Made by a program: the position numbers and the translations under genes
The notes under the pieces: generated by a model
Told to the model about the DNA's origin: nothing
What the model saw: the letters and a program-made list of their open reading frames with translations, nothing else
Database searches by the model: none
DNA from: CAMAUF01 sp046152925
GTDB taxonomy: Bacteria > Chloroflexota > Dehalococcoidia > Tepidiformales > Tepidiformaceae
Assembly (NCBI GenBank): GCA_046152925.1
Contig: JBJXFX010000073.1
Location: 1 to 49,008, forward strand
DNA: 49,008 nucleotides
Direction of reading: 5' to 3'
Shown: piece after piece, positions 24,202 to 31,642 of the stretch
Position numbering within the stretch: position 1 is the first letter of the stretch
How the letters are laid out: the number at the start of each line of letters is the position of its first letter

Positions 24202-24417
24202 ATGCCTCAGGACTCGCTTTCGAGGGGTGTTGGGGGCGTGATACCGTTTAGCTTTGGTGCGTTTCTTGTGTGGGTGGCCGCCCTTTCGGCGGTCGTCCTT
24301 ATCGGCTTCTGGGGCCTGATCGAAACCGGCCACCCGTTCTTCCTTCCCGTCATTCTGCTCGGGCTGTTCTACTTCTACCTGGGTTGGGAAGCGACCGTCG
24401 GGAGGCACAAACAGTAG
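24202..24417 (+). CDS. Small two-helix membrane protein
   Basis: 71 residues with hydrophobic segments about 18-39 (FGAFLVWVAALSAVVLIGFW) and 44-62 (PFFLPVILLGLFYFYLGW), ending in a basic tail. ATG 24202 has only TAGGAT before it; GTG 24238, behind GTTGGGGGC, would trim 12 residues and may be the true start. No family recognised. Confidence 0.55.
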   Translation: MPQDSLSRGVGGVIPFSFGAFLVWVAALSAVVLIGFWGLIETGHPFFLPVILLGLFYFYLGWEATVGRHKQ

Positions 24418-24479
24418 CCGTCACCACGGGGCATCCCGTCGTCCACCGTTCGTCAACCGAGCCGCGTCACGATCCCTGC

Positions 24480-24734
24480 ATGGACGCATGCGCGCCCGGA
24501 CGGGCGCAACTCCGCAACCTGCGCAGCCTGGTCGAAGAGCTCGATGCCATCGGCCCCAGCGGCTCCCGTTCGCGCAGAGGGCTCGCCCGGAAGCTTCAGG
24601 GCGACCTTGCTCCCTTTCTCGCCGATACGAGCCTCGCCGCCCCGGAGCTCCACCGCCTTTGGATGTCCGTCAGCTCGGCCGCCGGTGCGATATCCGGCAC
24701 GAACCCGAGCTTCTCGGGATTCAGGACCACGTAG
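24480..24734 (+). CDS. Possible antisense-overlapping 84-residue ORF (weak)
   Basis: Frame from ATG 24480 gives MDACAPGRAQLRNLRSLVEE..., two amphipathic helices and strongly G/C-ending codons. It overlaps the 3' end of the sigma factor gene by 139 bases on the opposite strand and lacks a ribosome binding site. It is listed because over the shared stretch its codon pattern looks better than that of the sigma gene's last codons. Equally likely to be a shadow. Confidence 0.2.
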   Translation: MDACAPGRAQLRNLRSLVEELDAIGPSGSRSRRGLARKLQGDLAPFLADTSLAAPELHRLWMSVSSAAGAISGTNPSFSGFRTT

Positions 24735-25567
24735 ACTGCCGCCACCTTCCCTTCGCCGCCCGCGAGCAGGAGCACGACCGGCCCCACGCCAGTGGCCTGA
24801 ATCAACACGGCCGGCTGACCGTTGAGTTCGACAACGCCGGCCGATTCCACCGTGAACTTCTGGACAAGGCCCCGGACGAACCGGCTCGCGTTTGCGGACC
24901 CCTGCACCACCTGCGATGCGGCAATTCGGCGTCCGCCACCGTCAGACCAGAGCTCGACATCGTCTTTGAGGACGTTCAACAGCGCCGGCAGTTGGCCCGT
25001 CGCCGTGGCCGCGAGAAACGACGACGTGAGCGCAAGCTGCTGGGCGGGGTCGCAGGTGTAACGCTCGCGTCCGGCCCGCAGTCCCGAATGCGCGCGGTGC
25101 ACAATTTGGCGCGTCGCCGTCTCGCTTTTTTCCAAGAACGTGGCGACCTCGCTGTAGGAGTACTCGAACACTTCGCGAAGGAGAAACGCCGCCCGTTCTA
25201 CCGGGTTGAGCCGTTGGAGAAGGACGAGGAAGCCGAACGAGACAGACTCTCGCGCGTCGACGATCGCCTCCGGCGAGGGAGCGTGCGCGATTCTCGCGGC
25301 TGGGATCGGCTCCGGTAGCCACGGGCCGAAGTACTCCGTCCGCCGTGCCGCTGCCGACCGAAGCTGGTCCAAGCAGAGCCGCGTCACGGTCGTGACGAGA
25401 AACGCGCGCGCCTCCCGGACGGCCTCGCGATCCACGGCGGCCCACTTCAGAAACGCGTCCTGGACGACGTCCTCTGCGTCCGAGGCCGAGCCCAACATCC
25501 GGTAGGCCACACCGAAGAGGTGGTGGCGGTGTGGCTCGAACCCGAAGGCGTCGTTGTCGTGCATCAT
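24596..25567 (-). CDS. ECF41-type sigma factor with SnoaL-like C-terminal domain
   Basis: 323 residues. Sigma-2 (about 12-75; LFGVAYRMLGSASDAEDVVQDAFLKW) and sigma-4 (about 108-165; RLNPVERAAFLLREVFEYSYSEVA) are intact. The three ECF41 hallmarks are present: WLPEP at 83-87 in the linker, DGGGR at 209-213 and NPEKL at 283-287 in the SnoaL-like extension. In ECF41 that extension, not a separate anti-sigma factor, controls activity. The start (ATG 25567) overlaps the stop of its oxidoreductase partner (TGATG). About 36 extra residues follow NPEKL, longer than usual. An ECF41-type promoter lies at 26906-26932. Confidence 0.93.
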   Translation of the reverse strand: MMHDNDAFGFEPHRHHLFGVAYRMLGSASDAEDVVQDAFLKWAAVDREAVREARAFLVTTVTRLCLDQLRSAAARRTEYFGPWLPEPIPAARIAHAPSPEAIVDARESVSFGFLVLLQRLNPVERAAFLLREVFEYSYSEVATFLEKSETATRQIVHRAHSGLRAGRERYTCDPAQQLALTSSFLAATATGQLPALLNVLKDDVELWSDGGGRRIAASQVVQGSANASRFVRGLVQKFTVESAGVVELNGQPAVLIQATGVGPVVLLLAGGEGKVAAVYVVLNPEKLGFVPDIAPAAELTDIQRRWSSGAARLVSARKGARSP

Positions 25568-26874
25568 CAGCCGGCCGCGCGGAGTTCGCGTGTGGACGCG
25601 AGATGGGCCCGCGCTTGGGCGGCCGCCGCCCGCGCGGAAGCAAGAGCAGCACCGGCGAGCCAGCCCTCGGGGCCAGCCCAATCGCCCGCCACGAAGACGC
25701 CGGGCGCCGCCGGGACCGCGACCGGCGGCCGCCCAGCGAGGCCGCCGGTCGCTGCGCGTGGCTGGTCGTGCATGACGATGAGCGATGGCAGGAACTGGCG
25801 GTCCACCTCCAGCGCGCGCCAGCCCGGGTGTACGAGGTCCATCGTCGCCTCGAGTTCGCGGAGTGCGGCGCCGGGGTCGTGTTCGTCGGGGCGAAGGTAT
25901 TTGGCAAGAGACACGAGCGTTGCTCCTGATGGCGCCAGTTTGGCATACGCGGAGTGCACGGACAGGTAGGTCGCCTCGTCCACCCCGAGCGCGAAGAGCG
26001 GACGCCGGCGCGGCAAGCGCGTAAGCGCGATGTCGAGGCAGGACGCCCGCGCCGGCACGGCCTGGGCAGCCCACATCGCCGGGGCCTCGTGCTCAGCGCC
26101 CGTCAGGAGGGTTGCGGCATCGGCCGGGCTCGCGGCGATGATGACGGCCTCGGCCTCGATCGCCGCCCCGCCGGCGATCTCGACCCGGCGCCTTGGACTC
26201 GGCATCCCTACGCGGCTCGCCCGCCCGCGGACGAACCGCACGCCGGCCGCCTCAGCGCGCCCGCGAAGGCCGTCTACCAGCGTCTGCCAGCCGCCTTCGA
26301 TATAGGTGACGCCGCGGAGCGCACTGCGCAACTGGGCCATCGCCGCGCCCGCGGAGGCGACCTCGGGTGCGTTGGCGTAGGTCGCCAACCGGACCAGCGC
26401 CGCCACGAGTGACCGGGCGCCTTCACTTTCGAATCGGCGTCGCAGCCACACGTCAAGTGGCTCGGACGCGATAGCGCTGAAGTCCATCCGCCCCAAGCCA
26501 GCAAGAAACGCGCTCACGACTACCTTCTCTCTGGCCGAAAGAACGCCTGTGCGGAAGAGCGCCGTCGCGCTCGAAGGGAGGATGTGCCGCCTCCCACCCT
26601 TCAGCGCCACGCCCTTCACCTCCGGCGACCGCCCAGGCACCGCGACGCCGAGCTCCGCCAGGATGGCGGGCGCCGGAGAGTCGCGATACAGCGCGTGTGG
26701 GCCGAGATTCAGCTTGAAGCCGGACTTCTCGACGGTAATGGCGCGGCCGCCCGCCTGCGGCGCCCGTTCGATGAGGGCGACGCCGACCCCGTCGCGCGCG
26801 AGATAGGCTGCGGCAGTGAGGCCGGCGAGGCCTCCGCCAATAACCGCGACTGTTGTCTGTTCAGGGAGTGCCAT
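25567..26874 (-). CDS. FAD-dependent oxidoreductase, phytoene-desaturase/amine-oxidase-like, ECF41 partner
   Basis: 435 residues. N-terminal FAD Rossmann motif AVIGGGLAGLTAAAYLAR with E at the end of the second strand (LIERAPQAGGRA). GPHALY and a C-terminal FAD-contact segment (PGVFVAGDWAGPEGWLAGAALASA) also fit the protoporphyrinogen-oxidase/desaturase superfamily. It is co-transcribed with the sigma factor gene (1-base overlap) and preceded by an ECF41-type promoter, so it is the 'COE' target typical of this sigma group. Substrate unknown; carotenoid-like or polyunsaturated compounds are only a guess. Confidence 0.88.
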   Translation of the reverse strand: MALPEQTTVAVIGGGLAGLTAAAYLARDGVGVALIERAPQAGGRAITVEKSGFKLNLGPHALYRDSPAPAILAELGVAVPGRSPEVKGVALKGGRRHILPSSATALFRTGVLSAREKVVVSAFLAGLGRMDFSAIASEPLDVWLRRRFESEGARSLVAALVRLATYANAPEVASAGAAMAQLRSALRGVTYIEGGWQTLVDGLRGRAEAAGVRFVRGRASRVGMPSPRRRVEIAGGAAIEAEAVIIAASPADAATLLTGAEHEAPAMWAAQAVPARASCLDIALTRLPRRRPLFALGVDEATYLSVHSAYAKLAPSGATLVSLAKYLRPDEHDPGAALRELEATMDLVHPGWRALEVDRQFLPSLIVMHDQPRAATGGLAGRPPVAVPAAPGVFVAGDWAGPEGWLAGAALASARAAAAQARAHLASTRELRAAG

Positions 26875-26905
26875 GGGCCACCTCGCATGTTCCGTCTGTA
26901 ACGTT

Positions 26906-26932
26906 GACGGGCGAGGGGCGCTGGCTGTGACA
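26906..26932 (-). promoter_or_regulatory. ECF41-type promoter (TGTCACA-N16-CGTC)
   Basis: On the minus strand TGTCACA (26932-26926), a 16-base spacer and CGTC (26909-26906), 31 bases before the oxidoreductase ATG. This equals the published ECF41 consensus, and the matching sigma gene is second in the operon, so autoregulation is expected. The -35 begins 1 base after the stop of the hydrolase gene. Confidence 0.8.
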
Positions 26933-27772
26933 TCACCCCGCGAGGAAGTTTTGCATCGCCTTCAGCGCCTCCGGTTCCATGAGGCTCGGGGCGTGGCCGA
27001 CGCCAGCCACCTCGACCGCTGAGCACTGCGCGTTCGCCTCACGCATCTTCGCCACGATGGCGCCGCTGAGGACGTCGCTGTTCGCGCCGCGGATGGCCAG
27101 TACGGGGCCGCCAAACGCCTTGAAGGCCGACCACGGGTCGATCGCGGGCGCTGTCGCATTCGGGACGCGCACCGCTGGGTCCATTTTCCACTCGAAGATC
27201 CCGCTGTCGCTGCGGCGGACGTGCCAGCGGGCATACTCGAGGACTTCGTCGTCGTTGCGCTTCGCCAGGACGGGCGCGTTCTCTTCGCGGTAATAGCGGA
27301 CGACCGCCTTGAGGTCCGGAAACGCTTGCGGCGCCGATGCGGCCATCTTGACGATCCGGGCGAGGCCCGCCGGGTCGATCTCCGGCCCGATGTCGTTCAG
27401 CACCAGCTTGGCGACGTGCTCCGGGTGCCGCGCGGCGTAAAGCAGCGCGATCATCCCGCCCATCGACGTGCCTACCAAGCTGATTCGTTCGAGGCCGAGC
27501 TCTTCCCGGACCGCCTCGAAGTCTGCGACATAATTCGCAAAGTGGTAGCCGTCGGCCAGGCCCCACTCGGTTTCACCGCGTCCCCGGACATCCAGCGCGT
27601 AGACGTGGAACGACGCCGCGAGCTTCTGCGCTACCGCGTCGAAGACGTGCGCCTGTTGCGTCAGGCCATGGATCAGCATCACGACCGGGGCCCCGGGTGC
27701 GCCGCGGGCGATGAGGTGGTGACGAAGGCCGTTCGCCTGAAGAAAGATGTCGCGTGTGCCGGTCCCAGCCAT
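26933..27772 (-). CDS. Alpha/beta-fold hydrolase
   Basis: 279 residues. Oxyanion region VVMLIHGLTQQ, nucleophile elbow LVGTSMGGMIAL (Ser103), acid likely Asp233 (GANSDVLS) and catalytic His260 (GVGHAPSL). The cap region is about residues 140-205. It resembles esterase/epoxide-hydrolase/MhpC-like enzymes; the DVRGRGETEW segment in the core is common in them. Substrate unknown. A TACAAT -10 sits 27 bases upstream of the start. Its stop is directly followed by the ECF41 promoter of the next gene, so it is outside that regulon. Confidence 0.9.
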   Translation of the reverse strand: MAGTGTRDIFLQANGLRHHLIARGAPGAPVVMLIHGLTQQAHVFDAVAQKLAASFHVYALDVRGRGETEWGLADGYHFANYVADFEAVREELGLERISLVGTSMGGMIALLYAARHPEHVAKLVLNDIGPEIDPAGLARIVKMAASAPQAFPDLKAVVRYYREENAPVLAKRNDDEVLEYARWHVRRSDSGIFEWKMDPAVRVPNATAPAIDPWSAFKAFGGPVLAIRGANSDVLSGAIVAKMREANAQCSAVEVAGVGHAPSLMEPEALKAMQNFLAG

Positions 27773-27799
27773 GGAAGCCCCTTTGGAGCGGATCCCGCG

Positions 27800-27805
27800 A
27801 TTGTA
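27800..27805 (-). promoter_or_regulatory. -10 element TACAAT for the hydrolase gene
   Basis: TACAAT (27805-27800), 27 bases before ATG 27772; an AAAGGGG ribosome binding site lies between. Confidence 0.4.
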
Positions 27806-27819
27806 GCGGGTGGTCTCGT

Positions 27820-28212
27820 TCAGATCGGTTGCCGGCCGGCGAATCCGGCCGTGAGGGTGTGCCAGTAGCGGATCTCATCCTCGCCGAGGTGCCAGCAGAG
27901 GTAGACCAGCTCGCCATCCCGGCGCCAATAGAAGTCGATCAGCCCGCGTTCGGGGTCTTTCAGCTCGATGCCCCAGGCTTCGAGCTGTGCCGAAGCCTGC
28001 TGGATGGAAACCGAGAGGGTGTCCAGCGGGTCGGCCCCGCTTTCCGTCCAGGGGTCAGCGAGCAGGTTGCCGTCGCCGCTGGCGCCGCGCGCCGCCTGTG
28101 CGGCGGCCGCCCGGATGGCGCGGATCTCGCGTGCCGCCCGCTGCATCTGGAGCACGACCGGCTCGACCTCCGGCAGCAGCAGCCGAGCCTCATTGAGCGT
28201 GTAGATTCGCAT
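27820..28212 (-). CDS. DUF2203 family protein
   Basis: 130 residues, starting MRIYTLNEARLLLPEVEPVV, the DUF2203 N-terminus, with a long helix (QMQRAAREIRAIRAAAAQAA). The C-terminal half (LEAWGIELKDPERGLIDFYWRRDGELVYLCW and EIRYWHTL) carries the family's DPERGLIDF, WR and W-H elements. The function of DUF2203 is not known. The ATG overlaps the glgC stop (TGATG), so it is translationally coupled to glgC. Confidence 0.85.
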   Translation of the reverse strand: MRIYTLNEARLLLPEVEPVVLQMQRAAREIRAIRAAAAQAARGASGDGNLLADPWTESGADPLDTLSVSIQQASAQLEAWGIELKDPERGLIDFYWRRDGELVYLCWHLGEDEIRYWHTLTAGFAGRQPI

Positions 28213-29498
28213 CAAACGAACAGGTGGAGCGGCATGCGCGTGGGATGCACAGTCTCGCCGCTGGGCAGCTCCATGCGGCCCGCAAGCTCGCCGTCGACGC
28301 CCGGCCCCACAACGACGTTCCGCCCGACGCGCATACCGGCGGGGATCGTCACCCGCTTGCCGATGATCGTAATCCCGGTGTTGACGATGTCGGGACGTTC
28401 GCGGTTCGGGATCGTATCGTCGCCCGCGCCAAGCATCGCGTCGCGACCGACGTTCACTTCTTTGTCGAGGATGCACCGATCGAGGAACGCGCCCGCGCCG
28501 ATCGTGCACCGGTGCTGGATCACGGAGTCGCGGACAACCGCCCCCGGCTCCACGACGACGCCGGGCGACAACACGGACCGGATGATCCGCCCTTCGACCT
28601 GTGCGCCGGGCGCCACAAGCGAGTTCGAAACCTCGGCCCGCGCCCCAAAGTGCGCGGGGGGCATGATCAAGCCCGCCGTCCTCAGCTTCACCTCAGCCTG
28701 GTCCAGCCGGATCGGCGGAGTCGGCGAAATGAAGTCCATGTTCGATGCCCAGTACGACTCGACCGTCCCAACATCGCGCCAATAGCCCTGGTACTGATAC
28801 CCGAAGACGCGGTGGTTCTCGTACATCCGCGGGATGATGTCCCGGCCGAAATCGTGTTTGCTACCTTCGGTTTCCGCATCTTCAAGGAGCTGCTGGACGA
28901 GGATGTCCTTGTTGAAGACGTAGACGCCCATCGAAATCCAGGGCGACCGCGGCTGTTGCGGCTTTTCCTGAAAGTCGACGATCCGGCCGTTCGCGTCGAG
29001 GTCCAAAACGCCGTAGCGGTGGGCCTCTTCGCGCGGGACCGAGTACACCGCGACCGTCGCGTCGGCCCCCTTCGCCCGGTGGAAGGCGATGAGCTGCTCG
29101 TAGGCTGTCAAGTAGATGTGGTCGCCCGCCAGGATCAGGACTTCGCGCGCATGCGACTCTTCGATGTAGTAGAGGTTTTGGTAGACCGCGTCGGCCGTGC
29201 CGCTATACCAGTCGGCATCGGCGCGTCCAAGGTATGGCTGGAGGATCTCAATGCCGCCTTCGATCCCATCGAAGCCCCAGGCCCGCCCTGAACCGATGTG
29301 GTTGACGAGGGACCGCGGCCGGTATTGCGTCAGGATGCCGAGCTGCGAAAGGCCGCTGCTCGCGCAGTTGCTCAAGACGAAGTCGATGATCCGGTATTGG
29401 CCGCCGAAGACCACCGCGGGCTTGGCGCGCTGGAGTGAGAGGACGGAGAGGCGGTCGCCTTGCCCGCCAGCGAGGATGAGCCCAAGGACATGTTGCAT
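28212..29498 (-). CDS. glgC: Glucose-1-phosphate adenylyltransferase
   Basis: Makes ADP-glucose for glycogen. 428 residues, the standard size. N-terminal GLILAGGQGDRLSVLSLQRAKPAVVFGGQYRIIDF, then GTADAVYQN, GDHIYL, FQEKP, YWRDVGTVESYW, and a C-terminal left-handed beta-helix from about 290 (RCTIGAGAFLDRCILDKEVNVGRDAMLG). The second Leu-Thr of the usual motif is Leu-Ser. TACAAT ends 10 bases before the ATG, so the mRNA may be almost leaderless. Confidence 0.95.
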   Translation of the reverse strand: MQHVLGLILAGGQGDRLSVLSLQRAKPAVVFGGQYRIIDFVLSNCASSGLSQLGILTQYRPRSLVNHIGSGRAWGFDGIEGGIEILQPYLGRADADWYSGTADAVYQNLYYIEESHAREVLILAGDHIYLTAYEQLIAFHRAKGADATVAVYSVPREEAHRYGVLDLDANGRIVDFQEKPQQPRSPWISMGVYVFNKDILVQQLLEDAETEGSKHDFGRDIIPRMYENHRVFGYQYQGYWRDVGTVESYWASNMDFISPTPPIRLDQAEVKLRTAGLIMPPAHFGARAEVSNSLVAPGAQVEGRIIRSVLSPGVVVEPGAVVRDSVIQHRCTIGAGAFLDRCILDKEVNVGRDAMLGAGDDTIPNRERPDIVNTGITIIGKRVTIPAGMRVGRNVVVGPGVDGELAGRMELPSGETVHPTRMPLHLFV

Positions 29499-29508
29499 CG
29501 TTCGCCCG

Positions 29509-29536
29509 ATTGTACGCGGCCCCGTGTTAGCGGGGC
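29509..29536 (-). promoter_or_regulatory. glgC -10 (TACAAT) next to a 6-bp hairpin
   Basis: Minus strand TACAAT (29514-29509) is 10 bases before the glgC ATG. Just upstream GCCCCG-CTAACA-CGGGGC (29536-29519) could end transcription of the PIN-like gene, though no T-run follows. No -35 seen. Confidence 0.35.
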
Positions 29537-29557
29537 GTGATGCTGGGGCGCCAAACT

Positions 29558-30031
29558 CTAAACCCGGGGACGCCGCAGCCGCGCTCGACAGGACTTGCAG
29601 TGCTTGAGCAGGTGCGAGTGGTCCGCGCTCTTGTAGATCTTGCCCCGTGGATCGGCGAGGATGCGCCGGTCCCGAAAGTCGACGTCCAGCTTGCCTCTGG
29701 TAGCAAGCTCCTTCGTGCAAAGCACCCGCGCTCCTGTCACCCGGGCGAGCGCGAGGATCTGGTGGTCGTTGGAGCGAACGTGGGAAATCCACGCCCCGGT
29801 GAGTTCTTCAGCAATCTCTGCCTCGGTCGCGGTGTGGAGTTTTCCGGCGAGCCTCCACTGGCGTATCAATTCTGCCGCGCGGCGCATGTCGGAGAGTTCG
29901 TCCTTCAGCTTTCCGCCCCACGCCAGCTTCCCATCGCCCAGCGCGATCCACTTCAGGACGGGCCGTGCCCAGGGCGCCGGGCTGGCCCCGAAGAACTCTC
30001 CGGAAAGGTTGTTGTCCACAATGACGCACAT
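29558..30031 (-). CDS. PIN-like domain protein partnered with ATPase
   Basis: 157 residues. PIN-type order: CVIVDNN with Asp6 at the N-terminal strand, DELSDMRRAAELI (Asp44, Glu45), SNDHQILALARVTGARVLCTKE (Asp89, Glu108) and DVDFRD (Asp116, Asp118), then a His/Cys-bearing tail HSHLLKHCKSC. PIN nucleases use three or four such acids to hold Mg2+ and usually cut RNA; the usual T-x-D is T-K-E here. Its ATG overlaps the ATPase stop (TGATG) and it has no ribosome binding site of its own, so both are made together. Possible toxin or effector nuclease. Confidence 0.75.
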   Translation of the reverse strand: MCVIVDNNLSGEFFGASPAPWARPVLKWIALGDGKLAWGGKLKDELSDMRRAAELIRQWRLAGKLHTATEAEIAEELTGAWISHVRSNDHQILALARVTGARVLCTKELATRGKLDVDFRDRRILADPRGKIYKSADHSHLLKHCKSCRARLRRPRV

Positions 30032-31416
30032 CAGTCAGGCCCGAACGCGGAACGGTAGGATTCGCGGAGAAAGAACGAGCGGTAGCCCTCAGGCACATCC
30101 GTATCCTCTCCGTCCGGGCCGACACCGACGACGTCCCCGGCGTTTGTGAACCTCAAACGGTGAATCTTGGTTCCTTTACCCGTGGGTTCGAAGAAAAGCA
30201 ACGAGACATCGCTCGGCGCTGCGCCGAGCCCATCACGCACATCCATTCGGATTCGGTCGATAATATAGTCGGAGTGAGTCTCTACCAGGATTTGGCGATG
30301 TTGGTTGGAAAGCTTCGAAAACAAGGACGCTAGGGCGGCCTGTGCCCGCGGGTGCAAGTGTACTTCGGGTTGTTGTATGAGATACGTGTGCGTTCGTCCG
30401 CCACGTCGCAGCGATTGATCGGACGGCAATAGTAGCTCAACCAGAATTGGGAGAACCTGACTAACTCCGTACCCGAGGTCCACAAGATTACGAACAGCGT
30501 CGCGCACCGAGAAGTTAACCTGAAAAGGGTCAGCACGTCCCCCAAATAGGCGAACATCGATCGAGTCAAACATCCCGCTCTCGTTGCCAAAGGACTCGAG
30601 TCGATGGATCAGGCCATCGTCAAGGCGAGCGCGAGTGAAAGCCTCGGCGAGTCTCAGCGCCGCGCGTTGTCCTTCGTCCTCGAGGTCCGCTCTCAACGGG
30701 TCATAGGTGCGCTCGGGGTTGGATCGGACCGGCCCAAAGGCGTACGGCCGAGTACCTTCAGGAGCCACCCTTGACACGTTCGACGCTAGGATGCCCGCGA
30801 TGTCAACCAAGTTGGCGGGCAGGCCGGGCCATACGCCCTCGTCGTCCAGGCCTCTGTCGATGAGTCGTCCCCACCGTCTGAGCCCGTAGTAAACCCGAGG
30901 GTCATGACGCTCCCAGCTGTCACGGCCGAAGGTGAGTTGTAGTCGGAATGAGTCCTCGTCGGAGCCGACAATGAGCCGGGCGGTCTGCCCACTCAAGGAC
31001 TCTGTGCCACGTACGACGGTCTCGTTCTCAGCCGGCACTCCCTCACGTCCGATGAAACGCTTCTCCACGGAGATGGATCCGATTCTGGGCGGCTCCATGC
31101 CCGGCAGTGCCCGCTGCCGTGCCCCCACGGCATGCGCCGGAAGTGTAGTCCCCAGGCTGAACCACGTCGGCTTGTCTGACTTGCTCTCGGGCGGGTCGTA
31201 AACAAGCTGGTCGAACGCTCCCAGCTTGAAAGGGACTTCGTTGACTGGGAGCCGGCCCACCATCGGTTCTTGGACGGCGTCCCAAGCGGCACGCACCGCT
31301 GCCAAGAAGCTCGTCTTCCCGCTGCTGTTCTCGCCGACAAGCAGCGTTAGCGGCGCCAGCGGGATCTCCCAGCGGCCCGCAAAACAGCGGAAGTTCTCCA
31401 TAATCAGGGTATCCAT
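30031..31416 (-). CDS. ABC/SMC-type AAA_21 ATPase with DUF3696-like end, in a PIN-like pair
   Basis: 461 residues. MDTLIMENFRCF and GENSSGKTS (Walker A, residues 28-36) are typical of OLD/RecF-like ATPases. An ABC-signature-like LGYGVSQVLP (about 315), Walker B LIQQPEVHLHP (about 346-356) and VETHSDYII (about 379-387) follow. The last ~60 residues (TDVPEGYRSFFLRESY) resemble DUF3696. No nuclease motif is seen. DNA composition differs: 28 of 60 bases are G/C at 30241-30300 against 44 of 60 at 34741-34800. TAGACT ends 9 bases before ATG 31416. A second in-frame ATG is at 31401. It looks laterally acquired. Confidence 0.88.
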   Translation of the reverse strand: MDTLIMENFRCFAGRWEIPLAPLTLLVGENSSGKTSFLAAVRAAWDAVQEPMVGRLPVNEVPFKLGAFDQLVYDPPESKSDKPTWFSLGTTLPAHAVGARQRALPGMEPPRIGSISVEKRFIGREGVPAENETVVRGTESLSGQTARLIVGSDEDSFRLQLTFGRDSWERHDPRVYYGLRRWGRLIDRGLDDEGVWPGLPANLVDIAGILASNVSRVAPEGTRPYAFGPVRSNPERTYDPLRADLEDEGQRAALRLAEAFTRARLDDGLIHRLESFGNESGMFDSIDVRLFGGRADPFQVNFSVRDAVRNLVDLGYGVSQVLPILVELLLPSDQSLRRGGRTHTYLIQQPEVHLHPRAQAALASLFSKLSNQHRQILVETHSDYIIDRIRMDVRDGLGAAPSDVSLLFFEPTGKGTKIHRLRFTNAGDVVGVGPDGEDTDVPEGYRSFFLRESYRSAFGPD

Positions 31417-31425
31417 CGCCTCCCA

Positions 31426-31434
31426 AGTCTAGCA
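31426..31434 (-). promoter_or_regulatory. Extended -10 for the ATPase/PIN pair
   Basis: TGCTAGACT (31434-31426) lies 9 bases from the ATG at 31416, predicting a leaderless or near-leaderless transcript. GGGAGG between them is only 2 bases from the ATG. Confidence 0.35.
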
Positions 31435-31605
31435 CTCCGCCCGGGGCCGTGGCCGCCAAGTACGTCCTGTCGACGTGCGACGCTACGCACGCGAAGCCAC
31501 CGCCCGCCGCTCTGTAAGTGTCGCAACATCCCCAAGGACGTGGATAAGGCAGGCCTCATGGAAACCCGAGAGTGAGCCCCGCTGGCAGGCGACGGTGTGA
31601 GTCCC

Positions 31606-31614
31606 TGGTAGAGT
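31606..31614 (+). promoter_or_regulatory. Extended -10 for the SDR gene at 31643
   Basis: TGGTAGAGT, 28 bases before the ATG, followed by AAAGGAGG. It shares TGGTAG with the promoters before argS and the pterin oxidoreductase. Confidence 0.4.
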
Positions 31615-31642
31615 ACGCGCACTTTCAAAGGAGGCTGGACAC

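Noticed and set aside
31404..31628. 74-codon minus frame upstream of the ATPase gene
   Set aside because: Arg-rich, no ribosome binding site, overlaps the likely promoter; the gap 31417-31642 appears non-coding.
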